In this document: in pieces, positions 10,607-20,710 of the stretch
How positions within the stretch are numbered: position 1 is the stretch's first letter
Layout of the letters: each line of letters opens with the position of its first letter
Origin: Nothophoma quercina
Lineage: Eukaryota > Ascomycota > Dothideomycetes > Pleosporales > Didymellaceae
Direction of reading: 5' to 3'
NCBI GenBank assembly: GCA_021642125.1
Contig: JAKIXB010000013.1
Span: 496,001 to 560,000, forward strand
DNA: 64,000 nucleotides
Position numbers and translations under genes: made by a program
The notes under the pieces: generated by a model
Told to the model about the DNA's origin: nothing
The model's input: only the letters and a program-made list of their open reading frames with translations
The model's database searches: none

Positions 10607-12542
10607 TTATCTTCCAGCCAGGATGTCCGCAGCAATCTTCTCGGCCAGCACATACACAGTTGCCTGCGGATGACCAGGCGGCAACAACGGAAAGGCACTC
10701 GCATCCACAACTCTCAACCCGTTCACTCCAATGACCCCAGCTCGCGAGTCTACGACCGCCAGCTCATCATCATTCCTACCCATCTTGCACGTGCAGCTTG
10801 CATGCCAATTGTACCCAATGTTCATCTGCAGGTAAGCCAGAATCTCCTCATCTGTCGACCCCACGGGCAGATCTTGACCTGGCAGCAACTCGTCGCCAAT
10901 GAGGATCGGCGCAATGGCAGAAGCGTTAAAAAACTCGCGACCGCGTTTGATAGTCGCTATTGCCACTTGTTGATCCGTTGGATGGGTTAGCCAGTTGGGG
11001 TTGATGAGAGGAGGGTCAGCCATGCTGGCGCTTGAGATGCTGATGTTGCCACGAGACAGTGGAGTAAGGAGTACAGGCTGGAGGTATCCGACATCGATTG
11101 GATTCCCTGGTGTAGAGAAGGGTGGAGTGCCAAAGGGCGCAGCTGAGACTTCGTACTCAACTTCTGGCCAATCTGCTGGGAAGGTCGAGAGATCATTAGA
11201 CGTCGAGATGCTGAAGTTCGCTCGCGATGCGGCGGGCAGCTTCTCCCAACCCAGGTAGTCTGATTGATCGTTTGTTAGTATGCCTGCCCGATTCAAGGCG
11301 TAGTCGAGCTCGGCTTCGGTGGCGACAGTTTGGTTCATGAGACGTCCATAGGTCTCGACTGAGACCTGATAACCAATACTGAGCACGACATGGTCCCACA
11401 TATTCTGACCGATACCAGGCCGATCGGCTACAATAGGTATGTCGAGGCTTTGCAAGGTCTCAGCGGGGCCGACTCCAGACACCATAAGAAGCTGTGGTGA
11501 CTGGAAGGCACCTGCGGACACAATCACTTCCTTGCGAGCTGTCAGAACATAGGATGGAGCTGCAGCCGGTCCACTTTGCACCAATACACCATAGGCGGTT
11601 TTGTTGTCATTGAAAAGTATCTTCTGACCCAGAGTATGCGTATAGACCTTTAGATTGGTCTTATTCATACCGCCTTCCTCAAACGCTGCATTGAGGAACG
11701 ACGTCTGGGACGAGCTGCGAGACTGATCCTTCGGATTGAGTGTAAGCGGATCGTACTGGGAGCCGATAAGCTCTCCGCTGATCAGGTCATGCACGTCTGC
11801 TATACCGATCTCACGGAAGGCTAGCTGAGCCCATGATGACAGTGGTGAGGCGAAGTTCGGGAAGGAGACCTCAAGAGGGTTACCGGACTGATTCACGGGA
11901 TCGATATATGGCACTGAGGAATTGAGCGCTCTGATGCTCATGTTGGGATTGCTGTAGTTGATAGAGCCTTCGAAGTAAGGGAGAAATCGATCCCAGGTAT
12001 AGCTCGTATCGTTAACAGCGTCAGCCCAGGCTTACAAGCTGCCAATTGTTGGTCGGTTGTAGTTCATCGCATTCTCAGCTGAGCTGCAAGTGGTCAGCTA
12101 GCGTAAACGATGTCTGCGACCCATCCACTTACCATCCTCCCAGCATCTTGCCCCGTCCATAGTGGAAGACCTGGTTCTGAGCACCAGCTTGCGGGGTAGT
12201 TAAGAACCCCCAGTCCACAAGTGGTGCATCCCATTGTGAGTCCGGTGTGATGTAGTTGTAGTCCTGATTGTATGCCGGTACAACTGATGTGTTGCCATTC
12301 TCGATCTCATAGAATCCACCAGCCTCTACAACTGCGACAGTTTCTGTTCCGTCTTTTGCGAGGCGATATGCGACAGCTAGTCCTCCTGTTCCACCGCCTA
12401 CTACGACGTAATCATATGTGGCATTCTGTCCAGGGATGCCGAAATTATTGCCGGCGACCACTTGCTGCCGTGTAGAACCGGAGAAGTGTGCTGCTGCAAT
12501 TGAGCTGGCGCTTGCTGCAACCCAGAGAGCAGACCTCATCAT
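10607..12542 (-). pseudogene. GMC oxidoreductase interrupted by an in-frame TAA
   Basis: Exon 1 is 12542-12133 and exon 2 is 12083-10607, joined across a 49-base GTAAGT...CAG intron; together they span 629 codons, normal for the family. There is a signal peptide, the FAD-binding loop VVVGGGTGG, the GKMLGGCSAENAMN block, the second GMC signature GAFQSPQLLMVSGVGP, and the active-site histidines in WHASCTCKMG and PPGHPQAT. Members oxidise alcohols, sugars or aryl alcohols outside the cell using FAD. Between IGSL and AWADAV the codon is TAA at 12034-12032, where relatives have a sense codon. The reading frame is intact on both sides. Translation would stop after about 150 residues unless the codon is read through or removed by an unusual 33-base splice. 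I therefore label it a probable young pseudogene; a sequencing error is also possible. Confidence 0.75.
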
Positions 12543-12950
12543 GAAGCAATGGAGTGTTATGGTACTGTGTTCGACGAACGCAGAAGAAGCAGATCATGGA
12601 GATTGTCTGCTATGCGTACCATGGTGACGTACAGAACGTGCTTTGGTCTCGCACGGTCACACCCTCCGTCGGTGTTAGACATGCATCGTTATGCACATCA
12701 TGGCGCTAATTTAGTCAGATCGTGGTAGTGTAGATCGTTCTGGCGAGGTGTGCCGGGAATGTCATCCCGGGTATGGTCGGTCCCACAATCTTACATGCGG
12801 TCATTCTAGATACGCTGACCAGCCATCAGAGCCCAAAGCGCTTTCTCGGAGAAGGTATAGGTTATTTGCGAAATACCTTCTCCACCCCACAACCTAAGTA
12901 ATGTAAGCCAAACGTTCCCTAACATTGCTGACCTTTGTTTCTTCTCTTAA

Positions 12951-13110
12951 CACTCTGTAGATATATATAATACGCTATATAAAAAAGGATTATGTAATAA
13001 TTAGAGTTCTATATACTATATGCATAGGTGCATACTTCCAAGGTTATAAACATTTCTAGTACTTTAATAAGGGTAATTTAGCTGTACGCAGAACTAGCTT
13101 ATAACTACGA
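12951..13110. repeat. TA-rich island (possible RIP-degraded repeat remnant)
   Basis: By hand count 46 of 160 bases are G or C, about 29 percent, against roughly half in neighbouring genes. TA dinucleotides are frequent. Repeat-induced point mutation in ascomycetes leaves such TA-rich remnants, so this may be the worn end of a transposon. No terminal repeats or protein remains were found, so it may also be plain AT-rich spacer. Confidence 0.4.
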
Positions 13111-13117
13111 TTAGGGC

Positions 13118-13148
13118 AGCACAGGCACGGTAGCCTCGGTCCTGTGCT
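13118..13148. repeat. Inverted repeat beside the TA-rich island
   Basis: AGCACAGG (13118-13125) and CCTGTGCT (13141-13148) are perfect inverted arms around a 15-base loop. They sit exactly where the TA-rich island ends and the gene-bearing sequence begins. Confidence 0.45.
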
Positions 13149-13231
13149 TGGATCAGCCTCGCCTTACGCTAAAACCTCTTTCAACGCCTTTCCGAATTCC
13201 TGAGCCCCCATCTCCGACCTCCATCTCCGAC

Positions 13232-13897
13232 ATGCCTTACCCCTTCGCGGCGGTCGATGCAACTGATCTCCCTACAGCGGTTGAGATTGATGATACCCCA
13301 GACCGCATTCGGCAGGATCTCCTCAACCGATTGCACTGGATTGTGTTCGATCCACAGAGCGACATTACTGTGCGGGACGGCAACGCACTCACCCCGTTTG
13401 CAAACCATGCTATCGGTTCAGAGAGCATAGCAGACCCCCCAGTCTCTAGGATTACCGTAAGGATTTTAGTTTGTGAAGACAAGTCTTCCATGTACCAGAC
13501 CGACGAAGAAGAGTATCAGTACCAGCCTCCGGAACCGCTCGTCATCGAGGAGCGGAACGGAGCCCCCATCTTGCCCAAGGAGTTTATCAATCAGGTGCAC
13601 CCGTTCCTAAATGCCAACAAAGATGAAATCTACAGATGCGAGGACGAGAGCTACGCGCAACCAACAGAGCTAAAGGATGGCACCAAGTTTGACAGCGTTG
13701 ATCCGGCTGAATTCGACGGTGCGGATGAGGATCAACCCACTGAGCCCAGCCTTTTCATGAGAAGCGAAAATATCCCGACTGGGTTTAAATTTTTCTTTGA
13801 CCAGGCTCAGTTCAATGAGGCCGACACGGATGATTTCGAAGTCTACATTGGTCTGTTCGTTAAAAGCAACATAGAAATGTCATCCAATCAATTCTAA
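13232..13897 (+). CDS. Unrecognised acidic protein
   Basis: A single open frame from ATG 13232 to TAA 13895-13897 gives 221 residues. The frame is open upstream to 13148, but no earlier ATG exists there. The protein is clearly acidic, with many Asp, Glu and Pro, no signal peptide, no membrane segment and no cysteine pattern (only two Cys). I recognise no domain. Reading ends in SNIEMSSNQF. It sits alone, between a TA-rich island and a 2.3-kb empty stretch. It may be a lineage-restricted gene, or a surviving piece of a larger gene; the lack of stop codons over 666 bases argues that it is real. Confidence 0.5.
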   Translation: MPYPFAAVDATDLPTAVEIDDTPDRIRQDLLNRLHWIVFDPQSDITVRDGNALTPFANHAIGSESIADPPVSRITVRILVCEDKSSMYQTDEEEYQYQPPEPLVIEERNGAPILPKEFINQVHPFLNANKDEIYRCEDESYAQPTELKDGTKFDSVDPAEFDGADEDQPTEPSLFMRSENIPTGFKFFFDQAQFNEADTDDFEVYIGLFVKSNIEMSSNQF

Positions 13898-16238
13898 AAA
13901 CAACAAGCTAATACCTGAGAAATGTGCAGCGATGTGCCTACTGCACTACGAGCTAGAGGCGGGAGCAAAAAGTAGAAGTCAAAAACATACAACAGCGGGT
14001 ATTCGCTAGTGGTCACCCACCTAACTACTAATCCGCCGGTACGTTGCTTAAATAGGGCTGAGCGAACGGGAAGCCTTGTTTTCAACGTCCTATGGTCGTA
14101 TGTGTCAGTATAGTCGTTTACAACATTTATATACCCAGTTATGTTTCCATTTCCGGGGCTGTCTCGTGTGGTCCTGCTGTGGCAGCCTGACTTATTTCGC
14201 CGCAACAAGCGTCACACAACGTTTTTGATCGGCTTACGGCCTACATGGGCACGTCAGCCTGATCAGCAATCCACAAGGGATCAAGCACGCTGTGCCGTGC
14301 GGTCATTCGAGCATCTGGGGAAGTCGGAGCTGCGGGTCACAAGCCTGCAAACGTCCGAGTCACGACAATGCACTCGCTCTCGCTTCCTTTCGCTCCTCCG
14401 GTCTTTGACGGACGAGAGAACGCGTGGTTTTGCGGTAGCCTGAAGCTCCGGCTGCCGAGCTAGCAGCCTCGTCTCTCAGGGTTTCTTGCTTTTGGCGCAC
14501 GCGGCTCTACGGGACTCATCTTTATGGCTCGTCAGAGCCTCAACGAAAGCGGTGGAATTGAGACTTGGCTCCAAGTTCAAGCGAGGCTAAAGAATGGTGC
14601 AGCTTGTGAGCCCCAGACGATGTCATCAATCCCTGAGTTTCAATATTGTACCCCACTTGGGCTTACTGTGCAGATAATCATGATGGATGATGGCAAGCGC
14701 CATACGCAGCGCGTCCAATATGACCAGCGCGTCCGAGGAGGGTGGTAGAGAGATAGACAGTGATGTGCGCACCAGCTACGCAAGCCGAGATTTGTAGCCT
14801 GTCTCGTGGCTTCAGGAATGATGTGCACAGGGTTCGCGTGTTGTGAGTTTGGTAGTCGGAAACGTCAATTGTGTGTTTCAGAATGGACCTTGAGATCATC
14901 GAGTGACGTAAAGACCTGTGGGGCCTCTGACGCTAAAAGACCCTGCATCACAGTAGGGACGTTGTGAAGTTTGGGCAAAACCAGAGGTTGGTGTTGTGAG
15001 GTTGTGTGCAGGCATGCAGTAGATTATTGCGCTCACTTCCATGGCAGACGCAGTCATGGGTGCTGCCTTGGTCTGCAATACGGCCATTTGACCCCGTTCA
15101 GAACCCACCTTTGGCCTGCTTCCAAGGCACAAGAGGGCGCTTTGCAGCGTGGTGGCGGCCAACTACACTCATTAGCGGCCCTGCCGTCTGTAAGCATGAG
15201 GCTTCCAATTTGACTGTCGTTTGGAATTGCCATGCCGCAGATTCCGCGGCCAACCCACTGTTGCGCAGTATTCGGGCGGAGTAGTGCGTCTTTTGGCCGC
15301 CGAGACGCCTCAACAGACGAATAGACAAAACTAGATATACATGCAACGGACCTCTTCTTGCGACACCTGCATCTCTGCTACCTTTTACATTTCGTGCCCT
15401 GTCGCATTTTCTTGTTCTGACCCTTCTCTCTCCAACGGCGATCACCGAGATCCAAGCGTACTTACCAGCGTACACGAGAGACCACTCGAGATCATCCAGG
15501 CAGACACGACCGAAAGGAGACTGAGCTCTTGTCTCGAACGACATCTCCATCGCAAGCCAGCCTCAGCCGGACACCCTTGCACCGCACTAAGGGGCATCTG
15601 CGAGATCTCCAGGACGGGACGCGATTTCATACAGCGTCATACCTCCACACGTCGACGGCCACAAGCCCCACGTCGTAGCACGGCAGGCGTACCGAAACAA
15701 ACGCGAGAGTCAGAAATTCGTGGAGTACAGCTCTGTATATGCAGTTTCACAGCTCGAACCGCGCAGGACGCAGCAGAAAGATGCCAGTAATTGAGGTAAG
15801 AACCTTCTCAGCCTTTTGCGGCTCTATTCGCGGCATGTAGCGACTGCCATGGTCTGGGGGCGGCGCAAGCTCATTTTCCTTTGCATCTGGTGCATTATTG
15901 ATTGCACGCTGCGGGTGGTCGAGCCTTGTTTGCGATGATGTCTTGGGCGACCATGCATCGTCATTTGGGTGTGCACGGGCCGCAACTGCGTCATACCTTC
16001 CGTTCTCTCTTGTTCTGGCATCCACGCTGCATGACCTCTGTCCTTGTCAGCCAGTCGCCTTTCCACTGTCTTCCCCATCCTCTTTCACGAATTATTCCGT
16101 CACACTACGCGCTGCACGCAGTTAGCTGAAGTCGTACGCGGTTGCTTTTCACAATTCTCTCCACATTTTGTGTCTTCAGATACCCCGCGATTATCACGAG
16201 GCCACAGTACCATTCCACATTTGCACACAACACTAAGC
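13898..16238. other. Long gene-poor stretch upstream of the kinase
   Basis: The right end (about 15800-16238) is the pyrimidine-rich promoter and leader of the kinase gene. In the rest I found only short frames on both strands with no domain. No tRNA B-box or repeat was recognised. Confidence 0.45.
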
Positions 16239-18470
16239 ATGGCTGCGATACAGAACTTTAAGAACTTCTTGCGCCATGGCAAGCAGGCCCGCCAGAATGC
16301 CGAACCTACATCCAGTGTTTCGCCAGTTCACGCACAGCAACATCGAGCAGATCCTGTTCACCATGGCATTTCAGAGCCAATAATGCATGACAAGCCACTT
16401 CATCACGCTGCTAACCCCCATGGCGACTACTCAGTCGCTGCAGGAGGCGATAACCGCAACATTGCTGCTCAAGCGGGTGCTGCGGCAGACCGAGCAGCTC
16501 AAGATAAGCAGAAGAAGCAGGCCGCCGCCCAGGCTAAGGGAGTTGACCCCGAAGTACTGGAGCGCATTGTAGCCGAGGAGCGCGAAGCAAAGGGCAAGCT
16601 GCCCAAGTACCCTGGTCTGGAACGATGGCAGATCCTCGAGAAGATGGGTGACGGCGCCTTCAGCAACGTATACCGAGCACGAGATACCACCGGGCAATGG
16701 GGCGAGGTCGCCATCAAGGTCGTCCGCAAGTTCGAGATGAACTCACAACAAGTCAGTATTACCCAGCAGTCCTGCCCTCTCCTGCCCATTTCTTAGTGTC
16801 GTCATACCCCTTTCCTACCGCATCGCATCTGAGTTAGTCTCGGCGTTTTTGGACGTTACCAACACGATGTCCTGTTAGGGCGAAAAGCATGTGCACCAGG
16901 ACTTCAAAACACCAAAAGCAGCCGATGTGAGATTTTACCCTGCATACGATGCTCGACTCGATAGCATCATCCTCTCACCCCTGACCCATTCGACACCACA
17001 GCACAGGCGCTGACGTAATGTCCTACAGAGAGCAAATATCCTCAAAGAAGTCCAGATCATGCGCCAACTCGACCACCCCAACATTGTTAAGCTGATCGAC
17101 TTTTCCGAATCCCGGCAATACTACTACATTGTTCTCGAGCTGTGTCCCGGCGGTGAACTGTTCCACCAGATCGTCCGCCTGACGTACTTCTCCGAGGACC
17201 TGTCACGACACACCATCATCCAGGTTGCAAAGGCATTACAGTACCTGCACGAGGAGGCAGGTGTTGTTCACAGGTTTGCAGTCCTCTCGTCATATCTTTG
17301 ACGTTCTGACCACTGACGTCATGTGACAGAGATATCAAGCCCGAGAATTTATTGTTCTACCCCACACCCTTCATCCCCACGCGCAATCCCAAGCCTAAGG
17401 GCCCTGATGACGAAGACAAGGCCGACGAGGGCGAGTTCGTCAAGGGCAAAGGCGCTGGAGGAATCGGTCTCATCAAAGTTGCTGACTTTGGTTTGAGTAA
17501 GGTCATTTGGGACAGCCAGACTATGACTCCTTGTGGTACTGTTGGCTATACTGCTCCCGAAATCGTCAAAGACGAGCGTTACTCCAAGAGCGTCGACATG
17601 TGGGCGCTCGGCTGCGTGCTTTACACACTACTCTGCGGTTTCCCTCCCTTCTATGATGAGTCTATCCAGACTTTAACAGAAAAGGTCGCTCGCGGTCAAT
17701 ACACCTTCTTGTCGCCATGGTGGGATGATATTTCCAAGTCTGCACAGGACTTGGTATCTCACCTACTGACAGTGGACCCCGAGAAGCGTTACGACATTAA
17801 CCAGTTTCTCAATCACCCTTGGATCCGAGAGGCAGACGAGCCGACATACTCCGCTTTGGATGCTCCTCCTCTGGCTACTCCTGCGGCATCTCGCATGGAC
17901 CCCAAGTTGCAGCAGCAGTACGCCTACCTTGAGTCCCCTGGCGCTGGTCGCAGGGACTTCCGTTCGCCTGGCGCAGTGAATTTGCGAGAGGTGTTCGATG
18001 TTGGTTACGCTGTGCACAGACAAGAAGAGGAGGGCAAGAGGAAAAAGAACTTCAAGCAGGGTTACCGTGGCGCGAATGCCATCAACTCGCTGAACGCCCT
18101 CGATGAGAACGAGGATGACGATGAGTTCAGCAACGATTCGGTACCTTATGCCCCTTCCATTCAGCACCCACCTGCTAAGCTTCCAAAGTCTCAGGGTGCC
18201 GACGTCTCCACAATGGAGCAGAAGATGCGCAACACCTCATTGTCGGCTGCCGCACAGGCACGTCAACAACAAGCTCCACCTCAGTCCCGACAACAGGAGC
18301 GCGGATACGGTCAGCATTCCCCTGCGGTTGCTGCGGCTGCGAAGCGGCAAGTCAAGAACAAGGGCGCGTTCGAGCTCTCTTTGGACAACGCAACATTACT
18401 CGGCCGACGTGGCAAGAAGGGTCCTGGCGGGAGTGGCCTGCGTGGCGAGGTCACAGCTGGTGGCTTATAG
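16239..18470 (+). CDS. srk1: Rck2/Srk1-like MAPK-activated Ser/Thr protein kinase
   Basis: Exons are 16239-16751, 16879-16926, 17029-17273 and 17330-18470, for 648 residues. The N-terminus (about 1-125) is low-complexity with His, Ala and Gln. The kinase domain starts at WQILEKMGDGAFSNVYRA (glycine loop), with VAIKVV (Lys), VHRDIKPEN (catalytic loop, rebuilt across an intron), ADFGLSK and a T-loop with TPCGTVGYTAPE. An insert of about 35 acidic residues lies between the catalytic loop and DFG, a feature of this subfamily. The C-terminal tail carries SPGAVNLREVFDVGYAVHRQEEEGKRKK, also typical of the group. In yeasts such kinases act below the Hog1/Sty1 stress MAP kinase to adjust translation and the cell cycle; the same role here is inference. 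Exon 2 is only 48 bases. Confidence 0.92.
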
Positions 18471-19321
18471 CAACCACCGGCACCACTTTCCAAGGATTGG
18501 TGAAGCGTTTTGATTTATAGCTGCCTTGAGACAGCATGACTGGCATGGACATGACTTGGACATCATGAGGCGTTCTTCTCTTATTTCATAATTATCTTTG
18601 TTTACGAATCGGACACTACCATCCAATCTGCTCTCCACTTACGGCATATTTGCGTGGTTTTCTGTCTTTATCGGTTGCTATCGAAATGGCAGCATGTGGG
18701 TAGTGGCATGTTTAGAGGAGCAGTATTCTTCTAGACTATCTGTAGATACATGCTGCTGCTAGCGAATGAATGTCTTTGACACACTCAGTCTTTCCTCGTC
18801 GCCTGAGTCGACCTGCTTACTAGTGATGCGTTGTTCGTATTAGTGCACTGATAATCATCTTCGTCTTGGCAATGTATCATTTTGACGTGTGAATAGAGAG
18901 CGTACGATGAAATTGAATGAATGCTTGAATTCGGTCTTCGCAACAACAGTCACCTCGACCTTTCAGTGAGATGCTGAGCAAAGCCAGCTATGTAACGCCA
19001 GTTGCCTCCCAGGGTATGCCCATGTTGCCGTATGCCATCCGTAAAAATGCAGATCCGTGTACCTGAACGCCGAGTATGCAGGGTATCATCCGTCCCATCC
19101 GTAGCCATCATCCATGCATCCCGTGTGTATCGTCAAGCCGTCGTCATCCTCCCCTTGTTCATCACCATTGAATTCGTTTTTCAACGTCCGCCTCTTGTCT
19201 ACCTGTGGCCTGCCACCCGTCTATCAGTATACCATGCTACCAGAGCACAATGCCGGAACAACAGGAAAAGAAACGAGAAGTAGTGCAAGCAAATGCAAGG
19301 TGAATACGTTCAAGGTGAATC
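18471..19321. other. Convergent spacer between kinase and LPMO-like gene
   Basis: Two genes end into this stretch from opposite sides. It probably holds long 3' untranslated regions; no coding frame or repeat is supported. Confidence 0.5.
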
Positions 19322-20710
19322 TCAGTTCGAGAACATACCGCGGAACTTGGCGCCGTTCTTGCGCTGGATCTCGCGCTTCGCCGCGCCGCTGGGGATTGTG
19401 AAGCCACCCAGGCCAGAGGAGGCGGCGGTGCCAGATGCAGCTGCAGATGTGACCGCCGAAGCTGAAGCTGAAGCTGAAGCAGAGACGGAAGTCACCATCG
19501 AAGCCGGTGCAGAAGCTGATGCTGGAGCGGTCGCAGACGCCTTGCCAGACGACCCAGCAGTCACGGTGACATACACGATATCGGTGACTGTGACCGAATC
19601 GCCAGCACCGGAGGTAGGCTTCGCAGACCCAGAGCGCGTGGTCATGGTGGGGATGTTGGTGACCTCAGTCAGCGCGGGCGCCGTCGCAGTCGCAGATGCA
19701 GGAGCCTTGGAAGGGGAGGACGAATTGCCAGGTGCGCCAGAAGCGGCAGGAGCGCCGCCGGTCGCGGTCGCAGAGCCAGAGAAGATGGAGCCGACCTCGC
19801 CCTGCAGCACATTCGTCATGATGGCCGTACGGCTCGCGAAGTCAGAGACAGCGATGCTCATAGCGTCTTGCTGCGGGCCGAGGGCGTACTTGGACTCTGC
19901 GTCGGCGGCGAGCGCGGTGTCGGCTGAGGAGACGTCGACGTCGATGCAGGTGGTGTAGTACTGGTCCTTGCCGGTGGGTAGGCCGGGGTCGACGTTAGGT
20001 GCGGTGTTCCATTGCCAGACCCAGTAGAAGGTGTATGGCTTGCCCTCGGTCGCGTTGTCAGGTACCTTGACGTTGGTCTCGCAGAAGAGCGGGTAGTTGC
20101 CTGGACCATCTGAGACCTGGCCCATGGCGAAGTTGGGATCCGAGACGCGTCGCTCTTGTGAGATGGGTGTGTCGTTCACCTCGTAGCAGCGGCCATCATC
20201 AAAGTTGTTGGTGGCAAGAAGCACGCCGCGTGCATCGCCGCCAGTGCCGTTCTGAGTCCAGCGCAGGACGTCGACGAGCTTCTCGTCCTCCTTGGGTGAG
20301 GTGGTACCGTAGACGAAGACTGTGCCGCCCTTCTCGGGCTTGCCCAGGCCGGTCGCGGGGTCGACCATGGTGACGTGACCGTTCTCCATGTATCTCATGG
20401 CGACGAAGCCGCCGGGCACAGCTTGCAGGCGAGGGTACTTGTCTGATGATTGCTCCTGCTTGGTCTGCGATGTGTGGCACAGGGGTGAGGTCTCGTCGAT
20501 GAACACCTTGGGCTGGACAGGCAGCAGCCAGTTCATCGAGTCACCAGTGTAACCTGTGTCTGTCTTTGAAACCATGCCGCGAGGATAACCATACTCGCCA
20601 ACGTACTCGCCCTTATCATTGACGTTGCGCAGCTGCTCAATCCAGGTGTGTCCCATGGCGAGAGGAGCGACGGCCAGCGCCGCCAGTGTTGTGGTGAAAA
20701 TGCTCGGCAT
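19322..20710 (-). CDS. Secreted His-first protein resembling lytic polysaccharide monooxygenases
   Basis: One exon from ATG 20710 to the stop at 19322 gives 462 residues. The signal peptide ends in APLAMG, so cleavage would expose His21 (HTWIEQL) as residue 1, as needed for a copper histidine brace. Further candidate metal ligands are His79 (PLCHTS) and His112 (MENGHVT). A later stretch, YTFYWVWQWNT near residue 245, looks like the core strand that carries the axial Tyr in LPMOs. Conserved cysteines occur in GRCYEVND, LFCETN and TTCIDVDV. From about residue 310 the chain is an Ala/Ser/Thr linker without a hydrophobic GPI tail, ending in a basic segment. I recall this N-terminal type as an uncharacterised fungal domain (DUF7492); oxidative polysaccharide cleavage is inference. 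It faces the kinase gene tail to tail. Confidence 0.7.
   Translation of the reverse strand: MPSIFTTTLAALAVAPLAMGHTWIEQLRNVNDKGEYVGEYGYPRGMVSKTDTGYTGDSMNWLLPVQPKVFIDETSPLCHTSQTKQEQSSDKYPRLQAVPGGFVAMRYMENGHVTMVDPATGLGKPEKGGTVFVYGTTSPKEDEKLVDVLRWTQNGTGGDARGVLLATNNFDDGRCYEVNDTPISQERRVSDPNFAMGQVSDGPGNYPLFCETNVKVPDNATEGKPYTFYWVWQWNTAPNVDPGLPTGKDQYYTTCIDVDVSSADTALAADAESKYALGPQQDAMSIAVSDFASRTAIMTNVLQGEVGSIFSGSATATGGAPAASGAPGNSSSPSKAPASATATAPALTEVTNIPTMTTRSGSAKPTSGAGDSVTVTDIVYVTVTAGSSGKASATAPASASAPASMVTSVSASASASASAVTSAAASGTAASSGLGGFTIPSGAAKREIQRKNGAKFRGMFSN
19458..19480. repeat. Tandem hexamer GAAGCT
   Basis: Nearly four copies of GAAGCT encode alternating Ala and Ser in the linker of the LPMO-like protein. 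It may vary between strains. Confidence 0.7.

Larger units (their letters stand above)
12543..13231. other. Promoter region and TA-rich island
   Basis: The left part (12543-12900) is ordinary sequence upstream of the GMC gene. From about 12950 the composition drops sharply in GC and becomes full of TA steps. It recovers near 13115, just before the unrecognised gene at 13232. No coding frame lies here. Confidence 0.55.

Noticed and set aside
11999..12034. 33-base intron removing the GMC stop codon
   Set aside because: Shorter than any intron in the window, and it would delete a conserved stretch of the protein; kept only as an alternative.
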